Assembly (NCBI GenBank): GCA_002007465.1
Contig: LNAC01000379.1
Coordinates: 753,905-817,904 of the forward strand
DNA from: Ailurus styani
Lineage: Eukaryota; Chordata; Mammalia; Carnivora; Ailuridae
DNA length: 64,000 nucleotides
Reading direction: 5' to 3'
Position numbers and translations under genes: made by a program. The notes beneath the pieces are model-generated. The model was not told the DNA's origin and searched no databases. It saw only the letters and a program-made list of their open reading frames with translations. Each line of letters begins with the position of its first letter. Position 1 is the stretch's first letter. This document shows positions 43,158 through 54,879 of this stretch, in pieces.

Positions 43158-43265
43158 GGTATAGGATGTTTTCAATACTTAAGGACATGGTGCCTGTGTG
43201 GGGGCAGGGAGTACTTCCCACTTATTTTTGCTGTGAATCTAAACCTGCTTGGGGGAAAAAAAAAA
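43158..43265 (+). mobile_element. L1 3' UTR terminus, first copy
   Basis: TGTGTGGGGGCAGGGAGTAC and TTTTTGCTGTGAATCTAAAC with CTGCTTGGGGGAAAAAAA are the standard end of an old L1 3' UTR. Confidence 0.85.
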
Positions 43266-43440
43266 AATCTATGAAATCCGGTTGGGGGAGGGGAGCTTGC
43301 CCTGTATGTGACACTGTAGACAAAATGCAGAGTGTTAAAGTAGTGGAGGGGCAGTCAGGGGAACAAGTGGTACTTTCTGCTCAATTTTTCTGTGAATCTA
43401 AAACCCCTCTCAGAAAAAAACTATTAAACAAAACAAATGA
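43266..43440 (+). mobile_element. L1 3' UTR terminus, second copy
   Basis: TAGTGGAGGGGCAGTCAGGG, ACAAGTGGTACTTTCTGCTC and AATTTTTCTGTGAATCTAAA repeat the preceding terminus in diverged form, without any upstream coding part. Confidence 0.75.
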
Positions 43441-43622
43441 ACATGAAAAAAGGGGTGAAAAAAAAACCCCAAACCTAAAGAAAAGCAGACTCTTAAATAG
43501 GAACAGCTGGTTGCCACAGGGAAGGTGGGGTAGGGGATTGGGGTACGCAGGTGAAGGAGATCAAGCATATTGTACACCTGAAACAAATGTAACACTGTAT
43601 TTTAATTAAAACCCCCCCAAAT
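43441..43622 (+). mobile_element. L1 3' end of another subfamily
   Basis: AGGAACAGCTGGTTGCCACA, ATTGTACACCTGAAACAAAT and GTAACACTGTATTTTAATTA are like the ends at 19.2 and 19.6 kb and unlike the two copies just before. Confidence 0.75.
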
Positions 43623-43881
43623 TTTTAGAAAATATTGAAATTGAAAGAAAATGAACATTGATTTCTATATTACCATATATACAAAATTTAATTCATGATG
43701 GATAATAGATCTGGGCATGAAAGTTAAAATTGTTAAGCATTTAGAATTAAGCATAGGTATTTACTATCTTTATTACCTTGGGTAGACAAATTTTCATTGA
43801 TGGAACACAGAAATACTAAACAAAGAATATTGATGAGTTATTCTTTATTAAAATTAAATTCTCTGTGAAAATATACCAATA

Positions 43882-44079
43882 GGGCGCCTGGGTGGCTCAG
43901 TGGGTTAAAGCCTCTTGCCTTCGGCTCAGGTCATGATCTCAGGGTCCTGGCATCGAGGCCCGCATCAGGCTCTCTGCTCAGCAGGGAGCCTGCTTCTCCC
44001 TACTCTCTCTCTGTCTGCCTCTCTGCCTATTTGTGATCTCTCTCTCTGTCAAATAAATAAAAATATTAAAAAAAAAAAG
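43882..44079 (+). mobile_element. CAN SINE, M-type
   Basis: Full element with near-consensus body and tail ATAAAAATATTAAAAAAAAA. I see no convincing TSD. Confidence 0.95.
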
Positions 44080-45864
44080 ACTAACATTAAATATCAGTGA
44101 AGCTGCTGAGATCCTTAAGGAAAACATGTGAACTTAACTCACCACTTTACCCCTAGTGATTACTTTTGTACTTCTGAATAGGACAGTATTAAAATAACTC
44201 TTGAATGGATACATGGATCGATGAGTAGGAGGCAGAAAAAGTGGCAGGAGAAAAGAATGAACAGCAGGTGATGAGGGGAAAATGGAGGGCAAAATAATCA
44301 GAATCAAATAATTTCTTATTTAAGTAAAAAGTCATCTGGCCTATAAACTGCGTATTTTAAAAGCAAAATACATTTGAAAAATCACATGAATATTAAATCA
44401 ATTCCTTTTTACCAAAATCCAAAATTTTTCAAAAAATACCAAAAAGGAAAAACAATGGAAGAATTCCTGTTATACAACCAACTTAGCAGGATATGAAACA
44501 CAAAAAAATTACCCATTCCATAAAGAACCAAGACCAACAAAAAAGCTGAATTACAAATTCAGACCCGCTCCAAAAATGTATCAGCATACCTCACTATTTT
44601 GATAGGTTCTTCTTATGAAGTGTTCTGCTTATTAAACATGTTCAGGCATCACTATTAATACTCAAGGCCCATGTAGATTCAATTCTGGGTTTACCCAATG
44701 CTCCTTAATTTTGCCCTATTATACATTAATTTCCAAACCACAGGATGCAGATTAGTTCTAAATACACTTGAGTTATAATTTTGTATTTTCCAGGCAGTTC
44801 CAATTTTCCAAATATAATATATACATTCATATCAGAAAAGCATGCTGGTCATCTCACTAAACCTTATCTATGTTGAAGGAGATCAGGAATGTTACCTTGC
44901 ACCCCAGTTGACCTTTCAGCAATCAAATTTCATGGCTTTCCTTTAACTTTTAATTTCCAGCACTGGATCCATGCCTGTTTTATCCATATGTGAGGCTGGA
45001 ACTAATCTCGTTATGGGTTACAGGTCTCAGATATAAGCCATGAACACCCCTATACCTTGTATATCCATTATATTCTTCTAAATGATCAAAATCAAGTATA
45101 GTTGACAGGTTAACACAAAGCTTAAAAATAAATTATAGCAGAAAGGTCTGCCCTCCAAAAAATTTGAGAAGTAGGAAAAACAGATCACATTGGATTCATA
45201 GTGATTAAAATTTTCTCATTGTCCCCTATTTTCAGAATGCTCCCGTGATTCTCAGGAATTGCCATAAATGGTCACAAGATTACCATTTTTAGCTCTCTGT
45301 GCCCAAGACCTTTGCTCTTACTTTTTCCAAATAAAAATGTTTCCATCAAACCCTTATTGTTTCTTCTCTGCTAGATTACATGCGGTATAACTTGATAAAG
45401 AAATTTATGAAGAGCCAAGAAAAGGTAACCAGGTTCTATTCCCCCTTATGGAAAGTATTTACCACTACAACCAGAACACACAAAAAGCTAAAGATACTGA
45501 CTCTTACACCAATCTGGTCTTTAGGATGGGCCTCGGCAATGCTAGTTAGTCCACACAACCACTCACCTGCACTTAGCATGGGACACCACAGAAGAAGCCC
45601 CTTCAATGAAAGATAGTGTTGTCTTCTTCTCTTCAATATTCTGAGGACAATGGAACCGTACTGCCTTGACAGTTTTCCCAAAGAAATAATTCAGCATTCA
45701 GAATTACGTGAAAACCCTCTGTACTTGGCACCATGTCCAGGCACTAAAGAGCTAACTCAGCAGGCCAAGGTTATCCAAATGTTGCACAATCCAAAGGTCT
45801 TCAGGATGACCTTGATAGGCTTCTGGGAGATTCCCTCTAAATCACTGGAATATCCTAACTGACA
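44080..45864. other. 1.8 kb of unassigned sequence
   Basis: No repeat or exon recognised; the part before 45300 is AT-rich. Frames of 70-81 codons on both strands at 45380-45862 look like chance. Confidence 0.45.
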
Positions 45865-46345
45865 GTGTCTTTGTAAATCTGGGGCCTTGTTTCACACCAG
45901 AGAGAATATGCTAACATCGTGATTTAACTTGGGCCGGAGGCCACATGGTATCTGTTAGATGGGGGAGGGGTGAGAGGGGATGATGGAATCTCAGCAGAGC
46001 TAAGGTCAGTCATGTGGAGCTCAATGCTTCTGTGACTAAATCCTAATAAAATCCTGGCCACCAGGGCTCCGGAGAGCTTTCCTACTTGGCACCACTTTTC
46101 AAATGTCAAAACACATTGTTGAAGGGAGAATTAAATGCTGTCTGTATGACTGCACTGGGAGAGGACAACAGGAAGCCTGTGCCCAGTTTTTCCTGGATAC
46201 TGCCCTAAGCATCTTTTTCCTTTGCTAATTTTAATCTGTATCCCTTCACTATAATGAACCATACGGCTAAGTACAGCTTTTTGAAGTTCTGGGAGTCCCT
46301 TTAGCAAATCACCCAATCGAAGGGTGGTCTTAGGGGCACCAAAGA
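45865..46345 (+). mobile_element. ERVL-like LTR
   Basis: ATATGCTAACATCGTGATTT, AGGCCACATGGTATCTGTTA, GAGAGCTTTCCTACTTGGCA, TGTCTGTATGACTGCACTGG, GAGAGGACAACAGGAAGCCT, GTATCCCTTCACTATAATGA and ATCGAAGGGTGGTCTTAGGG follow a known mammalian LTR layout. The polyadenylation signal is decayed (ATAATGAA). Family name not assigned; no internal sequence adjoins it. Confidence 0.65.
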
Positions 46346-47380
46346 CAGTATGTTTTCTTGTTTCCACATAACAGACAAAATAGTCTTTTGTTGAGAAATT
46401 GTACACAAACTCTCTTGCACTTGCTTGCACTCGCACTCTCTCTCCATATATATATATATATATCTGCTCTCCAGATATGAAATTAATTTACCGTGATAAG
46501 CAACCATTTTGACAAACTGCAAGAAAAGACAAGTGTGAAAATGAGAGTTATTTATATTCAGACAAATGGCAGACAAGTCTCCACAACAGCCCAAAGGCAA
46601 AATATCCGTGGCTCTGGGAGGGAGACAAATTAGCCTGGCATTTTTAATTAAAATTGGGATGCTTCCTGGAATGCATAGATTTTTTTCTTTCAACTTCTCT
46701 CTCACCAAAGACAAGAGCCACACATTTTAAAATGTTCCTAAAATAAAAAATGCATACATTAAATTTGAGCACATATTAAAGTGCATTGGTTTACCTTTAT
46801 TTGGTTTCCCTCACATCCATACTGCAATTTGAATTTTCAGAACTAAAATATCTACTCATAAAATGAAAACTTAAAGGCAGGAAGTTTAATTGTGAACTGA
46901 GTTTTGACTTCCTGGCATTTTTTTTTTAACACTTGCAGCCTATTTTCATCATTCAAAGCTATTACAAAATGTTCTGGTCTATACAAAGGGGAATAGAGAA
47001 AAGATAGAATAAAATCCAAGAAGTGAGAAGAGAAAGTAGAAGCAAGCCCAGTGTTATATCCTGAAACTCCTACCCTTCCTATAGCTCATGGGTCTAAGAA
47101 TACTCTGCCAGCCACGGTCAAGTGACATAGAAATAATCTTATCCTTTGGTAACCTTCCACCTCCTCTAAAGCTGCACTAACTTTTCTCTTTTTTGGAGAG
47201 AGCACTACTCAGGATGATCTCTGGACTCCTGGCCAAGATGGATCCAGAGAAGCCCAATTTCTTTCCTCTTTATCAAACATTGCTCAACTTGTTTCTTGTC
47301 TTTTCATTTAATCCTATACTCTGCAATGTATAGATGCTAAAGTGATTTTCCTTTAAGTAAGCGCACTAGAAGTAGTAGAT
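46346..47380. other. Unassigned sequence with a (TA)n patch
   Basis: A TA repeat of about ten units at 46444-46463; otherwise nothing recognised. The 140-codon minus frame (46301-46723) spans the TA repeat and part of the LTR and is not credible. Confidence 0.5.
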
Positions 47381-47389
47381 GAGAAAACT

Positions 47390-47526
47390 TTTTTTTTAAA
47401 GATTTTATTCATTTATTTGACAGAAAGAGAGAGATCACAAGTAGGCAGAAAGGCAGGCAGAGAGAGAAGAGGAAGAAGGCTCCCCGCTGGGCAGAGGCTT
47501 TAACCCACTGAACCACCCAGGTGCCC
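47390..47526 (-). mobile_element. CAN SINE, M-type, antisense, core deleted
   Basis: In element orientation, GGGTTAAAGCCTCTGCC is joined directly to CAGCGGGGAGCC, removing everything between two CTCTGC motifs of the consensus. Flanks GAAAACTT and AAAACTCTT are a weak TSD. Confidence 0.93.
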
Positions 47527-47611
47527 ATAAAACTCTTGATCTAAAGCTTCAACCATAGGTAAAGTCAACCATATAACAGGTTGGTCACCCCACTCAAAAA
47601 ACTATTGTCTC

Positions 47612-47785
47612 GGGGTGCCTGGGCGGGTCAGTCAATTAAGCATCTGCCTTTGGCTCAGGTCATGATCCCAGTGTCCTGGGATCGAGTCCTGCATTGGGAA
47701 TCCCTGCTCAGTGGGGAGTCTGCTTCTCCCTCTCGCTGCTCTTGCATGCTCTCTTGCTCTCTCCCTCTCAAATAAATAAATGAAA
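47612..47785 (+). mobile_element. CAN SINE, K-type
   Basis: GGGGTGCCTGGGCGGGTCAG with TTAAGCATCTGCCTTTGGCT; tail continues into an A/C-rich stretch to about 47818. Confidence 0.93.
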
Positions 47786-47818
47786 TCTTTAAAACAAAAG
47801 ACAAAAAAACAAAAAAAA

Positions 47819-48789
47819 TATCATCTCATAACCTTAGGTGAGAACTGTCTTGCTGATCCTGGCTATAAATTTAGCCCAATGTAGAAAACTTGGCATCTCT
47901 TCTTACCTTGAAAATACCTAGTCCTTGTTCAATCACCCTAGGAATGATATCCATCCCAAAATGGATTAAAAAATTCAAACTCTAATCCAAATGACTTTTG
48001 CAAAGTAGCAAAAGTTACAACACACTTTTATCAAACCTGTTCCATTTGGGATAGTCATCATTCCAGAAGCTGTGACCAGTGAACACTCCAGAAACTGAGA
48101 CCAGCAGAGAAGTCATTTCCATTCAAGTGTGTGAACTTTCACTCAATATTCAAGTAACGGTTTAGTTATCATTCAAGTACTATATACCAGACACTGTTAT
48201 TTGCTGCATTCTATTTCTCATTCAAACTCAGGTATTTTTGGAGGTTGGTAGTTCATTGTGCTTCCCTCCCCAAATAACACCTTCTCATTTCCATAGTGAC
48301 CTTTAATACCTATATCCCGAAAGAGGTTCAAATGGTTAATTTATAACTACTGAACTGGAAGGTAAGAAAAATCCCTAGAGAGATACTTTTAATATATTTT
48401 CTAATACCCTTCAATTCATAATCTATAAGCAATCAACTAGTCTGCATAATAGTAACAAAAGCTAACAACAACTTTGTTTCAAATCACCTATTCAAATAAA
48501 TAGGCTTATAACCATCCCTGAGACTGAAGCATTCGTACAAAATACCCTACCAGGAAAAAAATATGAAGACCATTTCTGCAGGTGACAGTACACAGGTGGT
48601 CCACAACAATCACTGAACATGTGTGTACTTGCTCTCTTGTGGTACAGATTTCATTGAGCCCTGAAGCTCTCTTTAGATTCAGTGTAACTCAGCTATATCC
48701 CCTAGACATCCAGAATGAAGACTTCATATAGCAAACTCAGGCTAATAGAAGAAAATAGCTGCTGTTTATAATCTTGATTTTAAGTAATC
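47819..48789. other. Unassigned unique sequence
   Basis: Only a vague antisense MIR-like patch near 48180-48240; otherwise nothing. Confidence 0.4.
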
Positions 48790-49260
48790 ATGATGAAGTT
48801 AAATAATAATTAGCACAGTATACCAAAAAGGAAGGGAAGAGGGGACAGAACTGTTTTAGAACTATATCCTCCTAGGGGCACCTGGGTGGCTCAGTTGGTT
48901 AAGCGTCTGCATTGGGCTCAGATCAGGATCCCAGGGTGCTGGGATGGAGTCCCACGTTGGGCTCCCTGCTCAATGGGGAGTCTCCTTCTCCCTCTCCCTC
49001 TGTCTCTCCTGCCCATGTTCTCTCTCTCTCTCAAATGAAGAAAGAAAAATCTTAAAAAGAAAAAAAAAACCTCTATCCTTATAAAATGGAAGTATATTTA
49101 CAGAAACAGGCTTGGAAATATGTTCACCTGGATGATGCAGTGGTTACTTCTCAGCAACAGAATTATGAGTGATTTTTAGAAAAATTTTGTTTCACTGAGT
49201 TTTCTAATTTCCTACAATAAACCTATTTTGTAATTACTAAGCTATTTAAAATAAGAACAA
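48790..49260 (+). mobile_element. Ancient repeat resembling an L1-type 3' end, split by a SINE
   Basis: AAGGAAGGGAAGAGGGGACA before the SINE, and AGTGGTTACTTCTCAGCAAC, AGAATTATGAGTGATTTTTA and TTTCCTACAATAAACCTATT after it, match a common mammalian repeat end that I believe is L1-type. Name uncertain. Confidence 0.5.
48875..49068 (+). mobile_element. CAN SINE, K-type
   Basis: GGGGCACCTGGGTGGCTCAG, TTGGTTAAGCGTCTGCATTG. Degenerate TSD ACTATATCCT before and CTCTATCCT after. Confidence 0.95.
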
Positions 49261-50700
49261 TTAAAATCTCTATGAATACTGAGAGGTACTGAAGAAAGTA
49301 GCTTTTAGGATCATAGACATTTGTAAGTAATATCTTAAGATAGTGTAAGCATCTCGTACGCTGCCTAACTCAGAAAATGAGTAATAAATGCTCGCATAAT
49401 TGGAGGGAAAATATGTCCTCCTTTCTGTACAAGAAATGAAGTTAACATTTCAGCTGCATTTAGTTTAAACATCTAAAATACCTCTACTTTGTATTAGTAA
49501 GCTTTGAAATTGACTTGTACTTTGGGTATTACCTGATAAACTCCATTTCTTCCAAATTTATCCCATTTATCAATGTTGGAATCTGTGCTGAGTTGCAATG
49601 GAAAAATCCTCTATTTGATTACACTAGCTTTGGTTCAGCAACATGGTTGGAAGCTCAACCCATAAACATTAGTCTAAATCACTCAAATCTGACCCTAAAC
49701 TCTCAAACCTTCCCCATAAAAAATGTTAAGGCTTGGAATATCACTGAAATAACCTCTGTGAAACGACTAAAACTTCTCTAATGCATGATTTTCTGTAAAT
49801 TCCAGCATTACCAACACTCAGTCACAAGGTAATAAAACGTTTGATCTCACCAACAGAGTTGAGTTTTCTCAGCAGCCATGCATTTTGAAAATATATCCAG
49901 ATGGAAGTGTGGCTTTGCAAAGCTGCCTAATTTTGATAAAAAGCTATTTCTCTTGGCCACATTATCTTATTAATATGCTTATAGAACCCATAAAGGAAAT
50001 AGTAATAATGTGAGGCATAAATCCAAAAAAGAAAGCAGTAGTGGTTGATGCTTTGGGTACTGATGGGCATTCTTTATGCTAGAAATGTAAAAATGTATTT
50101 TAAAACCACAGTATGTGATAGCTCCTAGTGGTTAATTCACCACCTTGAACCACATTTTTTTTTAATAAGGAAAATCAGATTGTATTCAGAACTTATCTTT
50201 GTTGATGACTGACCACCTTGATGACTGGTACTATAGAACCAAATGGCCTCTTCTCCATGAAAGTGAGCCAAGCACGAACCTCAACTACCGCCACTGCTGT
50301 GGCTAACAAATCCCTGAACAAAGCCAGTAGAAAGGACTTAGTGGACAAAGAGACATCTGAGAGAAAAGTCAACCCACAGGAAGAGACACATGGATCGGAA
50401 AAGGCAAAAAACTTGACGATGCAAGCAAGCCTGAATGATCTGGATGGAGGAGTGATTCCACACTGAATACAGGACCATCACTCCGATCTGTCCTGGGCCG
50501 AGCCCATCGATACATAGGCATTCCAAGAGAGAAAATTGTGGTAAAAGTTGCAAAATGTTCTTTCCACGAAAAGTTCTGACACATTGCAAAGCACATTGTT
50601 CTGGAACTCCTCTAACCATACAGGACAAAGGGAAAGAGTGGTGTCTTTGCCACAGAGAACTGCTCACCTGTGCCAACATCGGTGCCTTGAATAACCCGGG
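49261..50700. other. 1.4 kb of unassigned sequence
   Basis: Includes an 88-codon plus frame at 49515-49781 and overlapping plus and minus frames at 50218-50679. No domain is recognised in any. An AATAAATGCTCGCA phrase near 49381 recalls a MIR end. Confidence 0.4.
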
Positions 50701-50726
50701 GCAGGGGATGGGGGGCTGGGGGGGGG

Positions 50727-50905
50727 AAATTCTGGGTGGCTCAGGTGGTTANTGCCTTTGGCTCAGGTGGTGAGTCCAGGGTCCTGGGATCAAGTCCCAC
50801 ATCTGGCTCCCTGCTCAGTAAGGAGCCTGCTTCTCCCTCTGCCTCTCCCTCCCATTTGTGTTCTCACTCACTCTGCACTCTCTCTCTCAAATAAGTAAAT
50901 AATCA
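50727..50905 (+). mobile_element. CAN SINE, diverged, with one N
   Basis: Starts in a G-rich stretch (50708-50726) with TCTGGGTGGCTCAGGTGG; N at 50752; ends CAAATAAGTAAATAATCATA. No clear TSD. Confidence 0.9.
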
Positions 50906-51339
50906 TAGTTAATGATTTGTCAGAGGGGGCACCGAGACAAGGAGCAAGAGGGTCCAAGGGAAGAGTGGCAGCACCGAGCGGGAGGCTGCCGTTTGCCCTA
51001 AGAGGTAATGCAGCCGAGATGGAGCCCTGCTCAGAGTCTGTAAGGTACAAGTACCAAGGACCACCCCGCCACCACACACACTACACAACAGTGTCTCACA
51101 GAGCAACAGAAATTGGGGGGGAGGGGCGCGGGAACTAAGGCCAGGTAGAACAAAGTACAGAGGGCAAATTACCCAGAAGAAGCACACAGCATAAACTGTG
51201 TGGGTTTGCAAGTTGTATCTGGACACTGAGAAATAACAAACACAGACAAGGAAGAGCAAGATGGGGTTACAGGCTTTGCAAGGAGTTGGAGGTCTGGTAT
51301 GACTTAAGTAAGAAACCAGAGTCTATGGAATGTGAGTTG
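50906..51339. other. Unassigned, somewhat GC-richer sequence
   Basis: Overlapping frames of 69-116 codons on both strands at 50868-51259; no domain recognised. Confidence 0.4.
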
Positions 51340-51460
51340 GTACTAGTAATGGTTCTCAGTTTCGTCACCTGTAAAATGGAGCTCATCAGTCATACATCAA
51401 AGGACCGTTGTACCATACTACTGATGTAGGCGATGTTGTTACTGTTGCTATAAAATCATA
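51340..51460 (+). mobile_element. MIR fragment
   Basis: GGTTCTCAGTTTCGTCACCT and GTAAAATGGAGCTCATCAGT are the MIR core; the rest is weak. Confidence 0.55.
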
Positions 51461-51689
51461 CTACAGTATATCTGTTTTTGTTCCATGTGTGTGTACATAT
51501 TGTTTTTTTTCATTTATTTCACTTAAATTTAATTAATTAACATAGAGTGTATTTTTAGCTTCAGAAGTAGAGTTCAGTGATTCATCAGTCGTGAATAACA
51601 CCCAGTGCTCATTACCTGTGTATATATATTGCTAACCAAATGCTGGACATTAGTTGGAAACGATCAATAATTTGTTCTCATAGGTACTA
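51461..51689. other. Unassigned, possible old LINE end
   Basis: AATTAATTAACATAGAGTGT, TTCAGTGATTCATCAGTCGT and AACACCCAGTGCTCATTACC resemble a carnivore L1-associated 3' UTR phrase that I cannot place with confidence. Confidence 0.35.
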
Positions 51690-51701
51690 CCCAGTGTAGA
51701 T

Positions 51702-51891
51702 ATCTTTTTTTTTAAGATTTTATTTCACAGAAAGAGACACAGTGAGAGAGGGAACACAAGTAGGGGGAGTGGAAGAGGGAGAAGCAGGTTTCCCACAGAG
51801 CGGGGAGCCTAATGTGAGGCTCCATCCCAGGACCTTGGAATCATGACCCGAGCCAAAGCAGACGCTTAATGACTAAGCCATCCAGGCGCCC
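51702..51891 (-). mobile_element. CAN SINE, K-type, antisense
   Basis: Plus reading TTTTTTTTTAAGATTTTATT to TAAGCCATCCAGGCGCC. TSD CCCAGTGT(A/G)GAT at 51690-51701 and 51892-51903. Confidence 0.95.
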
Positions 51892-51960
51892 CCCAGTGTG
51901 GATTTCTAGGGGTTTAGATATAATCTGCAACTCCACTTCATCTTAAAAAACCCCAGAGAA

Positions 51961-52151
51961 GGGCGCCTGGGTGGCTCAGTGGGTTAAAGCCTCTGCCTTC
52001 GGCTCAGGTCATGATCTCAGGGTCCTGGGATCGAGGCCCGCGTCGGGCTCTCTGCTCTGCAGGGAGCCGGCTTCCTCCTCTCTCTCTGCCTGCCTCTTTC
52101 CCTACTTGTAATCTCTCTCTCTGTGTCAAATAAATAAAATCTTTAAAAAAA
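51961..52151 (+). mobile_element. CAN SINE, M-type
   Basis: Near-consensus. TSD AACCCCAGAGAA before and AATCCCAGAGAA after, one mismatch. Only about 70 bp behind the antisense SINE. Confidence 0.96.
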
Positions 52152-52163
52152 AATCCCAGAGAA

Positions 52164-53742
52164 ATCTATGGCTTTGTAAATATGAATAGAACAATAATAT
52201 ATGATTATTTGTATTTTATAACAATTACATTCACAGATAATTCATTGGCATTTTAGAAGTACTGTTCTTTATAGCAAGTAAATTCCTCTACAGCTGTAAT
52301 GACTTTCTCTAGGACTCAAAGTCTATGGGGTGGACGGTTAGCATTCACCAGCTATCCATGAATTGTTTAGCACTACACTTACAATGCGGGTCACTGCCGT
52401 CAGGTGTGCTTTGGTGCCTGGTTTATGTTGACTTGATGGATAACCTAATCTCACATTACATGGAATGGAAACTGATCCAAAGTTCCTTTGGTATAGGTGG
52501 TCAATTTCATTCCTTTTTTCTTAAAAAGATCACTTCCCTAAAGTAACAAGGCAAGTACTCAAAACAAAGATACGATCTTAGAGCATGGCTTAAAGAAACA
52601 AAAACATTTTGGTTCCAAAACTCTCCACGGTTACTGGTCATTTCTGGCACCCCATGAGACAGAAGTGAGCTCATGAGTGCATATAAGGTTTACTGCAGTG
52701 ATTTGGAGCGGTAGGACAACCCTCTTAAGGAAACTTCTTCACTCTAGCATTTTCTCATATGCAAGATAGTATTACAATATTTCAAAAGATACACTGCACC
52801 ACTTTTCGCCTAAGCTTCCGGCCTAAGCTTCCAGTATGTGTCCCCTCTGCTTCACGGCAGAGAGAGTAGAGCAACAGAAACAGAAGGAAGGACACGGCAA
52901 GCTGTGGTCTATACCTTCTACCAGGTTCCCTGCTAGTAGAAGCAGATGGATGATGCTACCATCCACTGAAATAGGTAACACTGGAAAACCCCCATTCAGC
53001 AAAAACAAAACAAGAAACAAAAAACCCAAACACACCTGTTCAGGCAAAGGTCTACGTTTTCTCTGGGTCCTTCAGCAGTCCTCGATACCACGTACCCGGA
53101 AAATTCATGCGGTCATCTTCCTGTACGGGCCAAGACCCTTCTCTCAGGCTGCCTTTGCAAACTATTCCTGATCTCCCCCTTTTCGTTTTTCACACCATAC
53201 TGACAAAGAGAATCGCCCAATTCTGTTTTCTTTCCTCAGGAAATTTCTCTTTATGGTTTATTTCAGTAATAAATCCAAACAAAGACATTAGTGGAGGCAA
53301 ATGGATTGGGAAGATCTTCCATCCATTTAACCACAATTGGGCTATAATATAAACATCCAAAAAAATGCAAAAAAAAAATGGGGGGGATTTGAAGTCCTAC
53401 AGCAAGGTCAGGAAGGGATACATTTTTGTGCATGTAGACATTTTGTGCTCATCAAATTAAAATATGCAAGCTTGTGGTCTCAATTTAATAGAACATCCAA
53501 GAAAAGATATGAAAACCCAGGCATCCTCAAATGAAACTTTCTGTCATTAGATAGAAATGACAATTCCCTGCCTGATGTTAACTCACAGAGGACTTTCTTT
53601 TAAAACTTTTTACAGGGAACTTATCATTGTAATCTTTTTATGCTATTTACCTGAGCACATGTATTCAACCATACTGAGAACTGATGCAACTCACACACTT
53701 TCTTCTATCCCATGGTCATTTCTTCCCTACTCTTGCCCTCTA
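52164..53742. other. 1.6 kb of unassigned sequence
   Basis: Frames of up to 111 codons (52836-53171) occur in several frames; none recognised. Pure A8 and G6 runs lie at about 53371-53386. Confidence 0.45.
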
Positions 53743-53787
53743 TTACACACACAGACACACAGACACACAGACACAGACACACACACT
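53743..53787 (+). repeat. (CACAGA)n-like microsatellite
   Basis: Alternating ACACACAG and ACAGAC units over about 45 bases. Confidence 0.9.
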
Positions 53788-53927
53788 CCTCCTGCTTTAC
53801 AAACAGTGTATGCTCAATCAATTCCTATGCAATAAATTACTAGATTTTAGAAGAAAGATTTTAAAATTCTACCTGTACATGGAGAAAGGCATTCTCTGCT
53901 CCCCTAGGATTAAAAGGCAACATAAGT

Positions 53928-54021
53928 GGGCTGCCTGGATTGCTCAGTCAGTAGACCATGCACCTCTTGATGTCAGGGTGCTGAGTTTAAGCCCCACGTT
54001 AGGCGTAAAGCATATATTTTT
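53928..54021 (+). mobile_element. Short tRNA-only SINEC-type element
   Basis: GGGCTGCCTGGATTGCTCAG, ACCTCTTGATGTCAGGGTGC, GAGTTTAAGCCCCACGTTAG, then GTAAAGCATATA and poly-T/A end. Flanks TTAAAAGGCA and TTAAAAAGGCA look like the TSD. Confidence 0.8.
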
Positions 54022-54133
54022 TTAAAAAGGCAGTGAAACCAATAAATTTTTATCTCTTGTGATCAGAGCCAAAATATGCATCTCCCAAAGCCTTGTCTTA
54101 CCCATGTTTGCTTTTATTTTTATTTCTTTTCTT

Positions 54134-54321
54134 TTTAAGATTTTATTTATTTATTTGACACAGAGAGAGATCACAAGTAGTCAGAGAGGCAGGCAGAGAG
54201 AGAAGAGGGAGCATGCTCCCCGCTGAGCAGGGAGCCTGATGCGGGGCTCGATTCCAGGACCCTGGGATCATGACCTGAACCAAAGGCAGAGGCTTAACCC
54301 ACTGAGCCACCCAGGTGCCCC
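54134..54321 (-). mobile_element. CAN SINE, M-type, antisense
   Basis: AAGATTTTATTTATTTATTT through AACCCACTGAGCCACCCAGG in plus reading; near-consensus. Confidence 0.95.
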
Positions 54322-54650
54322 TAAGTTTACTGATATTATAGAATCATCTAAAAACATCAAGACCATGAGACAAAAGACAAATATAAGTCTACAGATTAGT
54401 CTGTAAGAGAACCTCATTAATTTAGACCACAATAATACAAAATTTGTGATCATCCAGAAAAAAAAGTTTAGTATGCTAAATATTATAGACAAAATTTCAG
54501 GGAACATATTTATACTTTTAACCAACTATTTCAACCATTTTAGGAGTAGTCCCTTGTTTGCCAATAACAGATAAGAAAATTATAGATCATTAGCTACTCA
54601 CTAAGACAGCTCCACTAAGGAACCCTATTGAGCTCTGTTGTTTAATATTT
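54322..54650. other. Unassigned AT-rich sequence
   Basis: Nothing recognised. Confidence 0.5.
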
Positions 54651-54659
54651 CTAATTCTT

Positions 54660-54858
54660 GGGGCGTCTGGATGGCTCAGTTGGTTAAGCATCTGCCTTCG
54701 GCTCAGGTCATGATCCCGGGGTCCTGGGATCAAGCACCCCTCCCCAATGAGGCCTCCTGCTCAGCAGGGAGCCTGCTTCCCTCTCCCTCTGCCACTCCCC
54801 CTGCTGTGTGCTCTCTCTCTCTCTGTCAAATACATAAATAAATTCTTAAAAAGATCTA
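54660..54858 (+). mobile_element. CAN SINE, K-type
   Basis: GGGCGTCTGGATGGCTCAGT, GGTTAAGCATCTGCCTTCGG. CTAATTCTT before and ATAATTCTT after may be the TSD. Confidence 0.94.
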
Positions 54859-54879
54859 CTTATAATTCTTATGACATTG

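Noticed and set aside
43004..43609. Longest open frame in the window, 201 codons, with a proline run
   Set aside because: It lies wholly in L1 3' UTR ends; the proline run is the translated poly-C tract and the frame crosses an N.
46301..46723. Minus-strand frame of 140 codons
   Set aside because: It runs through a TA microsatellite and into an LTR.
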